Source: Nostoc sp. LEGE 06077 (GTDB lineage Bacteria > Cyanobacteriota > Cyanobacteriia > Cyanobacteriales > Nostocaceae). Taken from it: 64,000 nucleotides of DNA. Position numbers and translations under genes: made by a program. The DNA is taken from contig NZ_JADEWI010000018.1 of NCBI RefSeq assembly GCF_015207705.1, forward strand, positions 43,224 to 107,223, written 5' to 3'. Positions 35,475 through 45,240 of this stretch are shown one piece after another (the stretch's first letter is position 1; each line of letters begins with the position of its first letter). The notes below the pieces were generated by a model. That model was given only the letters and a program-made list of their open reading frames with translations. It was not told the origin of the DNA and did no database searches.

Positions 35475-37298
35475 CTAGGTTTTTAGTTTTTGCTGTACAC
35501 GAGAACGATCAATGCGGTTGATGACGCGATTGATTAAGTCTGTCCCCACTACAGGCTTACTAATGACATCATCGGCTCCTGCTGCCAACACCTGTTGAAT
35601 TGATTTTATGTCTGTATGGGCAGTTACTACTAAAATAGGTAAATTTCCCCAATGCAGATCTTGTCTGACTACCCGACACAAGTCAATACCACTATATGTA
35701 GGCATTTCTAAATCAATCAGCAATAGATCAGGAGTTGTCGAAATGAGTTCTTCCCAAAATTCTTGAGGATTTTGTAAGGTTGTGACTTTCATTCCCCAAG
35801 ATTGCAAAAGATTACTCAATATATCCAGCATTATTGGATCATCATCGAGAATCATTACCTTGGCTGCACTAGCTGGAGATTGGGGTAAAACTTGGGTGAT
35901 TACCTGAAACACTTCCTTCGTAGTAGGTTTGATGAGAAATCCCTGTACTCCCAAACGAGCTACAGCGACTCGCTGTGTCAGGTTGTCTTGCTCGGCTATG
36001 ACGAAAATTGGTGTAGTGGGAAACTGTTGCTTGAGTTTATTCAGCAATTTTAAACTCTTTGGCATTGATGCTTGCTCATTTAAATAAAGTAAAATCACCT
36101 TGGGCCGTTGAGAAACGGGTTGCTGAAAAATCTCCCAATTCACAGCTACTTCTATCTGCATTCCCCAATTTGCAGCTTCGGTTTTAAGTTGTTGAGTAAA
36201 AGATTCATCATTAATAGCCAGCACTAGGGGAAGTTTATTTGGTGCAAATTGTTCAATAGTGATAGGTTTTGGCGGTTGACTCAGCGTTTCTTTGAGTTGA
36301 CCAATCAGTTGTGATAGTTGTACAGCATCTTTTGATGTTAAATTTTTATCCCTAATTAACAAATGTTCAATAGCTTGGGCGAACTTTGAGCCTGTTGTGT
36401 AGCCAAAGGAACCTAGTGTCCCTGCTAGTTTGTGTGCTTCATTACTAGTTTGCTGTCGTAGTTCAGGTGACAATTGTCCTTGATGTAATGCTTGGTCAGC
36501 TTGCTCTAGCAAACTCACTCGTTGGCTAAATGTATCTTTGTGGCGTTCGATGGCTTTGTTAATAGAAGCGATCGCTGCTAGTTTATCTTTTTTTTGACTG
36601 TGTGCGCTTTGGGGAATTTGCGGAGGTGTCTTGAGCCGATAACCCAAACCATAAACTGTTTCCAGCAATTCGGTAGACATTCCCACAGTTTTCAACTTTT
36701 GCCGCAAGTCTTTAATCAAATTAGTCACAGCGCCTTCACTGGGTGTAGCATCTATAGACCAAAGACGGTCAATAATTTCACTGCGGCTAAATACCCGCTG
36801 TGGATGACGCAAAAATAGCCCTAGTAAGCTATATTCCTTGGGGCTTAAAGATATAAGTTGCCCTTGATAGGTAACTTCTGCTGAGACTGTATTGATGCAG
36901 AGATTTTCCCAATGCAGCAAGCTTGGTGTCAGTTCCGTTTGTCCACGGCGCAGCAATGCACGTATCCGTGCTAATAACTCGGAAATATCGTAGGGTTTAG
37001 TGACATAATCATCTGCACCTGCATCTAACCCTTTGACGATATCAGCACTATGATCTTTGGCGGTTAGCAACAAAATGGGTTTTTGCATCCCCTGTGCGCG
37101 AAGTTTTCGGCAAAGGTTAATTCCATCAAGTTTGGGAATCAGCAGATCTAACAATATCAAGTCAAAATTTGACAAGGTTGCTAAGGCTAATCCATTTTGA
37201 CCATCTCTCGCCAGTTCAACTGTATAGTACTCTGCCTTTAGAACTTCACTCAGTATGGTCGCAGTTGGTAAATCATCCTCTACCAGTAGAATTTTCAC
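35475..37298 (-). CDS. Multidomain regulator: receiver, OmpR-type winged helix, Hpt, pseudo-receiver, receiver
   Basis: 607 residues. Receiver 1 (1-115) has Asp51 in LILLDLLIPKLDG. A winged-helix DNA-binding domain (about 128-224) carries S-P-K-E-Y-S-L-L and V-Y-G-L-G-Y-R-L. An Hpt module (about 245-340) has His289 in AHKLAGTLGSFGY. A second receiver-like fold (about 357-470) has Tyr405 where the acceptor Asp should be, so it cannot be phosphorylated in the usual way. The last receiver (about 478-600) is intact, with Asp529 in LLLIDLEMP. The protein thus combines transcriptional output with relay parts. It would be a node linking upstream kinases to DNA. Its own target site is unknown. Confidence 0.95.
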   Translation of the reverse strand: MKILLVEDDLPTATILSEVLKAEYYTVELARDGQNGLALATLSNFDLILLDLLIPKLDGINLCRKLRAQGMQKPILLLTAKDHSADIVKGLDAGADDYVTKPYDISELLARIRALLRRGQTELTPSLLHWENLCINTVSAEVTYQGQLISLSPKEYSLLGLFLRHPQRVFSRSEIIDRLWSIDATPSEGAVTNLIKDLRQKLKTVGMSTELLETVYGLGYRLKTPPQIPQSAHSQKKDKLAAIASINKAIERHKDTFSQRVSLLEQADQALHQGQLSPELRQQTSNEAHKLAGTLGSFGYTTGSKFAQAIEHLLIRDKNLTSKDAVQLSQLIGQLKETLSQPPKPITIEQFAPNKLPLVLAINDESFTQQLKTEAANWGMQIEVAVNWEIFQQPVSQRPKVILLYLNEQASMPKSLKLLNKLKQQFPTTPIFVIAEQDNLTQRVAVARLGVQGFLIKPTTKEVFQVITQVLPQSPASAAKVMILDDDPIMLDILSNLLQSWGMKVTTLQNPQEFWEELISTTPDLLLIDLEMPTYSGIDLCRVVRQDLHWGNLPILVVTAHTDIKSIQQVLAAGADDVISKPVVGTDLINRVINRIDRSRVQQKLKT

Positions 37299-37872
37299 AG
37301 CTTCTACTATTTAATAACCAATCATCTACATAATTCAGCACAACTAAAAAGCTTAATTCTCAAATAATTAAGCTCACACTGGAAAAGTGTTCCATAATTT
37401 TTGGGCTATGACTTTATTTAGCAGATATTTTTAAGATACATTTATTTGCTTGATCAAGCAAGCCTAAATTGTCAAGAGTGGGGATATTGTATCTGCTTGG
37501 TTACAGGGAGTCTTTAGTGGTGCGATCGCTGTTAATTTTTTGTTGCAGTGTTGCAATTACGGTCACTGTTAGAAGTATACAGCGAAATTTCCGCAAGTTT
37601 GCCACAAGGAATATAGGTAAAAGGATGTAGGGGTGTCAGGGAAGAAAAAGATCTTGCACTAGGCGACTGGAGTCGCGGCTATATAGACAAAACCCGCTTA
37701 GGCTGGTTATAAAACTAAGCACTATGCTCAATAACCTAGGGTGGGTAATGTACACAACGTAAGTAGTAGAAGTATGGATTCTGACTTCTAACTTCTAACT
37801 TTTAGATTTTTTTCCATTTAAGCGAACTTTAAAAGTAGCAATATACAGATGTATGCCTCTACTTATAATTCA
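37299..37872. other. Intergenic region with short repeats
   Basis: 574 bases between two minus-strand signalling genes. Seen here: three heptads (CTGACTT, CTAACTT, CTAACTT) at 37781-37801 and a GGCGACTGGAGTCGCGG palindrome near 37662. No ORF or RNA gene was found. Confidence 0.6.
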
Positions 37873-38964
37873 TCAACAAGGTAAACAAACACTCACAATA
37901 GTTCCTTGACCAGGAGTGCTATTAACTGTAAATTCACCTTTATATATTTTCACTATATGCTGCACAATTGCTAATCCTAGGCCAGAACCTTGTTGTTCAT
38001 ATAACTTCCGGTTAAATTGCACAAATGCGCCAATTTTCTCAATTTCTTCACCTGTCATTCCTTTCCCATGATCAATGACATCTAATCTATATTGATAGCT
38101 ATTAAATTGACTCAAGACTTGAATTTCACTACTTTGTAAAGAAAATTTTAAGGCATTATCTATCAATTCTTCAATGATAATACTCAATTTTTCTTTTGGC
38201 ATTTGTACAAGAGACTCAGTTAATTGCAAATTTAAATCTTTATCTCTATTTACTGCCCTAGCTTGATGAATACAAACATCACTAATAACTGTCTTGCTCA
38301 GGCAGTTATCTATTTCTGCTTGAATTTGAACAATCTTTTCGGGGTTTCTGGCAATTAGTTCTAGATTACTATAAAGTAAAAATCTTTGGGCTAATCGATG
38401 CAAGCGGTTGGCAGAGGTATAAATAGATTCGACAATCTCAATTTCTTCCGACTCATTAATCAGATCTGAACTCTCAATTAATAATTGAGACATCCCAATA
38501 ATGCCATTTAAAGGCGTATTGATTTCGTGTGGTAATGAGTGAATAATGTTCATGCGTAATTCATCTAGCTTTGCTTGAGATTGACGCTCAATCATAGCTT
38601 TTTTATTGAGCCGAACAGAAATTGCATTGAGTAGTTCTTCTGGGGTAAATGGTTTAGTTAAATAATCATCAGCACCAAAGTCCATTCCTTGACGGAAATC
38701 TGAACGCTCGGCTTTTGCCGTCACAAAAATTAAGGGAATATTGATGGTTGTTTCATTTTGACGCAGAGCAGACAGCACACTATAGCCATCTAATTCAGGC
38801 ATCATAATGTCGCAGATAATTAAATCTGGTAATTGTGCTTGAGCAATTTCTAATCCTATCTTACCGTTTGGCGCTGCCAGGGTTTCAAAATTAGACAGTT
38901 GTAAAATTTCCAGAATATTTTCTCGAACTTGAGGTTCGTCTTCTATAATCAAAATTGTGTTCAT
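37873..38964 (-). CDS. Receiver-histidine kinase fusion
   Basis: 363 residues. The receiver (about 2-120) has Asp52 in IICDIMMPELDG, Thr in FVTAKA and Lys in LTKPF. The HisKA region has His146 in LPHEINTPLNG. The HATPase domain (about 245-362) has a variant N-box (E-E-L-I-D-N-A-L-K-F), D-H-G-K-G-M for G1 and GSGLGL for G2, and looks competent. No membrane segment. It is the intact paralogue of the frameshifted receiver gene downstream: both share R-Q-G-M-x-x-G-A-D-D-Y-x-T-K-P-F and the same receiver lengths. Confidence 0.94.
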   Translation of the reverse strand: MNTILIIEDEPQVRENILEILQLSNFETLAAPNGKIGLEIAQAQLPDLIICDIMMPELDGYSVLSALRQNETTINIPLIFVTAKAERSDFRQGMDFGADDYLTKPFTPEELLNAISVRLNKKAMIERQSQAKLDELRMNIIHSLPHEINTPLNGIIGMSQLLIESSDLINESEEIEIVESIYTSANRLHRLAQRFLLYSNLELIARNPEKIVQIQAEIDNCLSKTVISDVCIHQARAVNRDKDLNLQLTESLVQMPKEKLSIIIEELIDNALKFSLQSSEIQVLSQFNSYQYRLDVIDHGKGMTGEEIEKIGAFVQFNRKLYEQQGSGLGLAIVQHIVKIYKGEFTVNSTPGQGTIVSVCLPC

Positions 38965-39071
38965 CTAGGAGTTAAAAAGATAAATTATGGCTTTTAGAAA
39001 TAGAATGACAACCCTGATAACATTTAAAATATATACTATGGAAATAGATAAACTAGGTAATATTCCACTAT

Positions 39072-39805
39072 TTATTTACTATGATGTAGTAAATTAAACT
39101 TTTGCAAAATTTTGGCATTTTCTGGAGTTAATAATGCTTGTAAATTTTTCATTTCATTCAAAAGTATAATTTCCCGATCGTATTCTTCTTGTAAAATTTT
39201 CAAGTAGCGATCGCGTTCATTATCTGATTGGACTTGCCTCAGCATATACACTGCCATATTAATATTAGAAAGAGGATTACCTAAATCTTGCAAGAGTTTT
39301 TCTAAAGCCTCATTACGCATATCTGCTAATTGTTGGCTTTCTTCGAGCTTTTGCTGATTTACTTGAATTTCTTGTTTCAGCTTTATATTTTGTTGACGTT
39401 CTTTTTCATACTTTTGTTTCATCAAAATTGGCTTTGCTACTCGTGCTAATCTCATCTCAATTGCCTTCAATAGTTCTTCTGGAGAAAAAGGTTTCGTGAT
39501 GTAATCATCGGCTCCTAATTCCATACCTTGACGTAAGTCACCACGCTCGACTTTCGCAGTCAACAAATTACGGGTATGGCATCAGTTTCTGGGTCTTGTC
39601 TTAAGGCTTTTAGTACACCATAACCGTCTAAATCAGGCATCATGATATCACAACATATCAAGTCTGGCTTTTCTAATTTAGCTAGTCGTAATCCATCTAA
39701 GCCATTATTGGCAGTAATGGTTTGAAAATCAGAAAAACTTAAAATCTGCTGAATGTTTGAGCAGATTTGAATTTCATCTTCAATTACTAGTATTTTCGGA
39801 TTCAT
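39072..39805 (-). pseudogene. Frameshifted receiver gene with degenerate kinase-like tail
   Basis: Two frames together encode one receiver. The first (39805 to 39560) gives the N-terminal part with Asp53 in ICCDIMMPDLDG and stops at D-A-I-P-V-I-C. The second (from about 39566 to 39072) continues L-T-A-K-V-E-R-G-D-L-R-Q-G-M. A shift of one base at the TGTTGA stop restores P-V-I-C-L-T-A-K, which aligns without gap to the intact paralogue at 37873-38964. Loss of one T from a TTT run explains it. The tail (about 125-244) is coiled-coil and DHp-like, but the box reads LLQDLGNPLS, with Gln for His, and no ATPase domain follows. Confidence 0.85.
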
Positions 39806-39953
39806 TAATTTGGTGAGAAAATAAATTCTATCTACACAGTTTCTTCATACTCATAAACATAGAAGAATCGCTATGAGAACATTTCCTAAGTTAAGTATTG
39901 ACCAAACTGGGCTTAGTTACACATAGATTGTCCTTATTTATATTTCCCAAAAA

Positions 39954-42900
39954 TTATTTATGAGTAACACCGAAAATATTTTCATTCACCGATGAGACAA
40001 TCAGTGGTATTTCTATCCTAAATGTTGTACCAACTCCAACCTGACTAGCGATGCTAATTCTGCCTCTATGCAGATCTACACACTTGTGAACTATTGCCAA
40101 GCCTAATCCTGTACCGGGGATATTACCAACATTACTAGCGCGGTAAAATAGCTCAAACAAATTTTGCTGTTCTTCTGGCAAAATTCCAATACCTTCATCT
40201 TGAATCAGAAAAACAGCGCTTTTGTTTTGGATACATAAATCAATTTGAATATGACTGTTGTCTGGTGAGTATTTGACAGCATTGGAAAGCAAGTTGCTTA
40301 AAATTTGCCGCAGCAATTTTTTATCCATCCGAGCCACGAAGTTATCGCTGGCTAAAAAACTATCTTGGGATTGGAAGCAAAAAACCAAATTATGCCGAGG
40401 AGAACTGAGTTGGATTTCTTCTACTAAGGTATGGCAGAAATTGACTAAATCTAGAGAATTTGGCTCAAAGGCTAGTTTTCCGGCTTCAGCTTTGTTAATG
40501 AGCAAAATATCATCTAAAAGTTGCGTCGTGTGCTGCACATAAGTTTGAATACACTGGAGATGTTTTTGCTTTTGTTGCTCATCGAGTTTATGGCTAAAAC
40601 TTTTTAATATCCCAGCGGAGGAAGCAATCACAGCTAAAGGAGTGCGGAACTCGTGGGAAGTCATAGAAATAAACCGAGATTTTAACTCATTGAGTTCTTT
40701 TTCTTTTGCTAAAGCTTTGCAGATATCTGCTTCGGCTTTTTTTCGATCGCTAATATCACGACAGACACAAATTAAATCACCTTGCTCGGAAATCGTTAAA
40801 GAAACTTCTTCTTCAAAGTGGCTACCATCTTTTCTTGTAGCAATTGTTTCTCCTCGCCAATGTTTTTGCTGCATTAACGTTGGAAAAATCTCTGTTTGGA
40901 AACGATAAACTTCTTCAAGATTGTAGATTTCTGACCAACTCTTACCTATGAGTTCTTCCGGCTCAGTATAACCAAACATCTCCACATGAGCTTGATTGAC
41001 ATAAGTGTAGATATTGCCACTTAAAATAGAAATCCCATCTATGGCAGCTTCTACGGCTGCAAATTGCCGTTTTAAGTCTTCTTCTGCTTGTTTTTGATTG
41101 CGGATATCTTTAACTATCCCAACTGAATAAATTGGTTTACCAATTACATCTCGAATTAAAGAAACCGTCAGGTTAATCCAAATAGGATCACCATTTTTAT
41201 GTAAACACCGCTTTTCTATTGAGAATGTTTCTATTTCTCCTGAGATTAATTTTTGCAAGTTCTTTTGATGATAGGAAATATCATTTACATAAGTAACATC
41301 CTTAAAGGTTTTATTCATGAGTTCTGCTTGGCTGTAACCCAAAAATTCACACAATTGTTGATTGACCTTGAGTAACTTCCCATCTAAAGTTTCTAGTTTA
41401 ATTCCTACAGCTGCTTGGTTAAAAATTGCTCTGAGTTCAGCTTCGCTTTCTTGCAATTCTAAAGTGCGTAGCTCAACCCTAGCTTCTAAGTCTCGATTGA
41501 GTTGTTGTAGAGCTTCTTGAGTTCGCTTTCTTTGGAGTTCAGCAGATGCTCTAGCTGCAAATACTCGGAGAATTCCTTCAAATTTATGGGTATCAGGTAT
41601 ATGCTTTTCATCTATTATGCAAAGTGAGCCAATTGGGTTGCCAAAATCATCACTTAAAATAACTCCCATCCAACTTTCAGCTTGCATTTTCACCAATCTG
41701 GCTGCTGTTGGGAATTGTTGCTGAATTCCCGAAGCACAGTAATAATATCCCCGCTTAAGTAAAATTTCACAAGGGGTCGATATAGGGTCATAAAAAATAT
41801 TTGGCTGTAATTGCCCATCAGACCAAAATCCTAAAGTGTGGAATTGCCCATCAATTAACTCACTGACTAAAGTGTGACGGACATCCAAAGTAGAAGAAAT
41901 ATGCTCAACTAACGCCGGGAAAAAGTCCTGTCCCGTCGTTGAAGCTGTACTTTCAATCAAACTTTGTAAAGCGATTTCTGTTTGTTTTCGTTCTGTAATA
42001 TCTTCAGAGATACCAGTAATTCGGTATACTTCTCCCTGCTCGTTTTTAATGGGAAAAGCACGGCTGCGAATCCAACGTATTGCCCCATCAGGACGGATAA
42101 TCCGATACTCTTCATCATATCCACCCTGCATTTGTTCATATTTATTGGCAATAAACTTTGGGCGATCAATAGGATGTATTGAATTTACAAATATCTCATA
42201 TGATGTATAAACTTCTTCCGCAGACCTGCCCCAGATTTCTTCAAAGGCAGGACTGATATAGATAATTTGGGAAAAATCATTTTGGATTTCTGTGATCCAA
42301 AATGTACTTTTAATATTTTCGGTTAATAAGCGGAATTTCTGCTCACTCTCCCGCAATGCAGCTTCAGCTTGTTTCCGTTCTCGCAATGCAGCTTGCTGTT
42401 CGCTAATATCATTTGTGATGATGACCGCAGATGTCACTTGCTGATCGTGCCAAATTGGGCCAATCTGAGAATGATAATATTTCAAATTTGTCTGATTCTC
42501 TAAAGCACGAGTTTCATAACTTACTACTTCTCCGTGAGTAAAAACCCGTTTTAAAGCAGAACGTTGAATTTCGCAATCTTCAGGTAATACATATTCATCA
42601 ATACTTGTACCGACAACTTCCTCAAGGGGTAGATGAGGTGTTGTTTGGTTGATAAAAGAGATTTTGCCCTCAGCATTCACCACCCTCACCATGCTGGGTG
42701 TACTTTTCAAAACAGAACGCAACATAGCTTCCGATTCGGCTAAAGCCATTTCTGCTTGCTTGCGTTCTGTAATATCGATGCCGACAGCAACAGCCGCCGT
42801 ATTTTGTTGATATTTTTGGGCTATGATTAGGTGTTTGCGTGTGATGCCGTTAATTTGGGTATCAACAACACCAGAATCAGCAGCATCTTGCCCATCAAGA

Positions 42901-44420
42901 AATGTACGCATAAACTCGGTAAATTGTGGGTTGTTTTCTAGAAAGCCCAGTTCTTGACCAACAAAGTCATCGGTAGTTAAGTTAAAACTTTCTGCTAAAT
43001 GCTGATTCACCCCTAAATAAGATCCATCAGCGCTGACCCAAGAAACAAACCCAGGTACCGCATCCAAAACTGTTTGTAATTGCTCTTTGGCTTGTTGGAG
43101 ATTTTTTTCTGCCTGTTTGTATTCTGTGATGTCCTCGGAAATACACAACAAATATTCTGGTTGTTTGTCTTTGTCATATAGCGGAATTTTCGTGGTGTGT
43201 AAAATTCTGCGTCCTAGTTTAGGCGTTTCTATAGGTTCTTCAGCGATGTCTTGGGGTATACCACTGGCTAAAGCTACTGCGTCGGTTTTGTGAGCAAGGT
43301 CTGCTTGTTCTTTGGGTAAGAATTCGTCATCTGTTTTGCCAATAGCCTGTTCGGCTGTGATGCCAAATAAACGTTCGCAGGTATGATTCCAGAGTTTGAA
43401 TTTCCCCAAATTTTCGGGTTTGGCATCTTTGACAAAAACCGCAACTGGCAGATTATTAATCATCGACTGGAGAAAATTACGCGTCTGCTGGAGTTCTTCT
43501 TGAGCTTGGCGGCTTTCAGTGATGTCTATACCTGTACACACGATATAGTGAATTTGGTCATCGTGATTCAGTAAGACCTTGTTTGACCAAGAAATTAAGC
43601 GGCGATCGCTATCCTTATTAATTAAAATAGTTTCGTAACGTTGGGGGAATTCTCTGGCTACTAAATTTTGAAAAATATTTTTCAGACATTCTGTAATGTC
43701 TGGTAACATCAGCACATCCCAAACAGATTTTCCTTTAGCTGCTTCAAATGCGTAACCGGTAGCTTGTTCGCAAGTATGATTGAAGCGAACAATTCTTCCT
43801 TGGCTATCTAATACAACAACTAAAGCGTCTGTGAGATTAAAAATTGTAGAAATAAAATTACGCTCCAAGCGCAATTCTGCCTCGATGCGTTGTCGTTCTG
43901 CAAGTTTAACTCGCGCATAATTATAGAGTCCCGCTTGCTGAATAGTAACTGCCAAAAGACTTCCAGGTGTCACTAATCCAATCAATTCCCCTTGCTCCCC
44001 AATAATAGGCAGATGACAAATTCGATATTGCCTCAATAAATTTAATGCAGTAAAAACATCTTTAAAATCTTCTATCTTCAGTGTTACTAATTCTCTCGTC
44101 ATCACTTCAGCAACACTGATACCTTCCAGATTCTTTCTTTCGGCTGCCATTTTAATTAAATCTCGCTGGGTGAGAATTCCCACCAACTGCGCGTTATCTA
44201 TAACTAGAACACAACTGGCAACTTGAGATGTAATATTATCTATATCTTTACAGACATTGGGCGATGAATTAGTATTTTTATTTGGCAAACTCTTAAAAAT
44301 ACTTTGCGCTTCATTAATTAGTGCAATCACATCTGGAAGCAGCATCTCAGAGTTCACAGTGAGAGGCTGGCGGACGATAGTTTGGTGTACATTATCAGGG
44401 TTGTGATAGTTGAGAAGCAT
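39954..44420 (-). CDS. CBS-PAS-GAF multidomain sensor histidine kinase
   Basis: A soluble 1488-residue sensor. Two CBS motifs lie at about 20-160, each with a T-Q-R-D-L or G-L-V-T-P pattern. They are followed by at least five PAS/PAC units (about 185-825), each ending in an I-D-I-T-E-R or E-D-I-T-E-x-K-Q PAC signature. A GAF domain (about 835-985), two more PAS units (about 1010-1250) and HisKA with His1256 in TSHEFRTPL come next. An intact HATPase follows (N-box N-L-L-S-N-A-V-K-Y, D-E-G-I-G-I, GTGLGL). The CBS pair suggests sensing of adenine nucleotides or ionic state. No receiver is attached, so a partner regulator is needed. Confidence 0.95.
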   Translation of the reverse strand: MLLNYHNPDNVHQTIVRQPLTVNSEMLLPDVIALINEAQSIFKSLPNKNTNSSPNVCKDIDNITSQVASCVLVIDNAQLVGILTQRDLIKMAAERKNLEGISVAEVMTRELVTLKIEDFKDVFTALNLLRQYRICHLPIIGEQGELIGLVTPGSLLAVTIQQAGLYNYARVKLAERQRIEAELRLERNFISTIFNLTDALVVVLDSQGRIVRFNHTCEQATGYAFEAAKGKSVWDVLMLPDITECLKNIFQNLVAREFPQRYETILINKDSDRRLISWSNKVLLNHDDQIHYIVCTGIDITESRQAQEELQQTRNFLQSMINNLPVAVFVKDAKPENLGKFKLWNHTCERLFGITAEQAIGKTDDEFLPKEQADLAHKTDAVALASGIPQDIAEEPIETPKLGRRILHTTKIPLYDKDKQPEYLLCISEDITEYKQAEKNLQQAKEQLQTVLDAVPGFVSWVSADGSYLGVNQHLAESFNLTTDDFVGQELGFLENNPQFTEFMRTFLDGQDAADSGVVDTQINGITRKHLIIAQKYQQNTAAVAVGIDITERKQAEMALAESEAMLRSVLKSTPSMVRVVNAEGKISFINQTTPHLPLEEVVGTSIDEYVLPEDCEIQRSALKRVFTHGEVVSYETRALENQTNLKYYHSQIGPIWHDQQVTSAVIITNDISEQQAALRERKQAEAALRESEQKFRLLTENIKSTFWITEIQNDFSQIIYISPAFEEIWGRSAEEVYTSYEIFVNSIHPIDRPKFIANKYEQMQGGYDEEYRIIRPDGAIRWIRSRAFPIKNEQGEVYRITGISEDITERKQTEIALQSLIESTASTTGQDFFPALVEHISSTLDVRHTLVSELIDGQFHTLGFWSDGQLQPNIFYDPISTPCEILLKRGYYYCASGIQQQFPTAARLVKMQAESWMGVILSDDFGNPIGSLCIIDEKHIPDTHKFEGILRVFAARASAELQRKRTQEALQQLNRDLEARVELRTLELQESEAELRAIFNQAAVGIKLETLDGKLLKVNQQLCEFLGYSQAELMNKTFKDVTYVNDISYHQKNLQKLISGEIETFSIEKRCLHKNGDPIWINLTVSLIRDVIGKPIYSVGIVKDIRNQKQAEEDLKRQFAAVEAAIDGISILSGNIYTYVNQAHVEMFGYTEPEELIGKSWSEIYNLEEVYRFQTEIFPTLMQQKHWRGETIATRKDGSHFEEEVSLTISEQGDLICVCRDISDRKKAEADICKALAKEKELNELKSRFISMTSHEFRTPLAVIASSAGILKSFSHKLDEQQKQKHLQCIQTYVQHTTQLLDDILLINKAEAGKLAFEPNSLDLVNFCHTLVEEIQLSSPRHNLVFCFQSQDSFLASDNFVARMDKKLLRQILSNLLSNAVKYSPDNSHIQIDLCIQNKSAVFLIQDEGIGILPEEQQNLFELFYRASNVGNIPGTGLGLAIVHKCVDLHRGRISIASQVGVGTTFRIEIPLIVSSVNENIFGVTHK

Positions 44421-44823
44421 TATGTAGATGTCTAGAACAAGATAGATAATTTGAGACTAGATATAAATTATATTTTTGCTTATATTTTTTTAATACACCT
44501 CAGTGTTTTCTATGATAAAAACTAATCTCAAGTCTGCTGGTTAAAAGTTGCCAGAGTTTAATCTTTTTGGCATGATCAAATGTGGTTTAATTGCTGATAC
44601 TATTTCCCCCTGATGAAGTGTCACCATTAAAGATGTAATGACGCGTAAAGTAGACTTATTTACTATCACTTTATTGTGCTTATTTTTTTACGAACCGCCA
44701 ATAATGCCTTCGCGTAGCGTCTCGTAGAGAAGAGCGCCAAGTAAGACAAAAATAATTATTTAGTGCAAGCTTACAGAGATTTAGTATAAGCATTGATAGT
44801 TCGGACATAGCAATACATATCAC
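44421..44823. other. Intergenic region upstream of the CBS-PAS kinase
   Basis: About 400 AT-rich bases. A CTTCGCGTAGCGTCTC-type motif near 44707-44732 resembles a short repeat also seen at 56997-57016. No gene or clear promoter was identified. Confidence 0.55.
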
Positions 44824-44931
44824 TATCGGAATCATATTTGATTTGGAGAAAAAACCCAGTACACCTCTGTTACTTCTTTTTCTATTCCTTACCTACACAA
44901 GTAATTTTAATAATCAAGTCGGATTCCTATA
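44824..44931. repeat. MITE-like element, family C, uninterrupted copy
   Basis: 108 bases from TATCGGAATC (44824-44833) to GATTCCTATA (44922-44931). Its sequence, including ATATTTGATTTGGAGAAAAA and ACCTACACAAGTAATTTTA, parallels the outer parts of the copy at 25023-25265. No ORF. Confidence 0.82.
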
Positions 44932-44949
44932 TGACTATGCGATTCAGTA

Positions 44950-45240
44950 TTAAAACATCAAACTGTGTTCCTCATCCCAGCACTTATCTTCATGCCAACT
45001 TCGTCCACTATGTTTACAGTCAAACGCATTGTTAATCCAGGGAATAGATGTAGGATGAGTAGTCGAAGATGAGGTAGAGATATCAGAAATAAGTGAAGAG
45101 ATGATGATGAAGCTAGATGTTGAGAGAATAATGAAAGATCCTATCAGAAATACACAATTGATAGGAGTCAATAAAGTTTTTGTAGCTTGTTTAGTGTGGA
45201 GGTTTTGTTGATGGTGACTGTTAATACCTGCTAAAGACAT
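44950..45240 (-). CDS. Small single-span membrane protein with a Cys/His/Trp-rich C-terminus
   Basis: 96 residues. An AAAGGAG ribosome-binding site lies about 9 bases before the ATG, which supports translation. One membrane helix covers about residues 27-52 (N-C-V-F-L-I-G-S-F-I-I-L and onward), and a Ser/Thr stretch follows. The C-terminal end carries D-C-K-H-S-G-R-S-W-H-E-D-K-C-W-D-E-E-H, a compact pattern of two Cys, three Trp or His and acidic residues that could bind metal or form a disulphide. I do not recognise the family. It stands alone in a 1.8-kb gap between two large kinases on opposite strands. Confidence 0.65.
   Translation of the reverse strand: MSLAGINSHHQQNLHTKQATKTLLTPINCVFLIGSFIILSTSSFIIISSLISDISTSSSTTHPTSIPWINNAFDCKHSGRSWHEDKCWDEEHSLMF

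Noticed and set aside
39557..39570. Programmed -1 frameshift joining the two halves of the receiver gene
   Set aside because: No canonical slippery heptamer and no downstream hairpin or pseudoknot are evident; loss of a T is simpler. Not excluded without resequencing.
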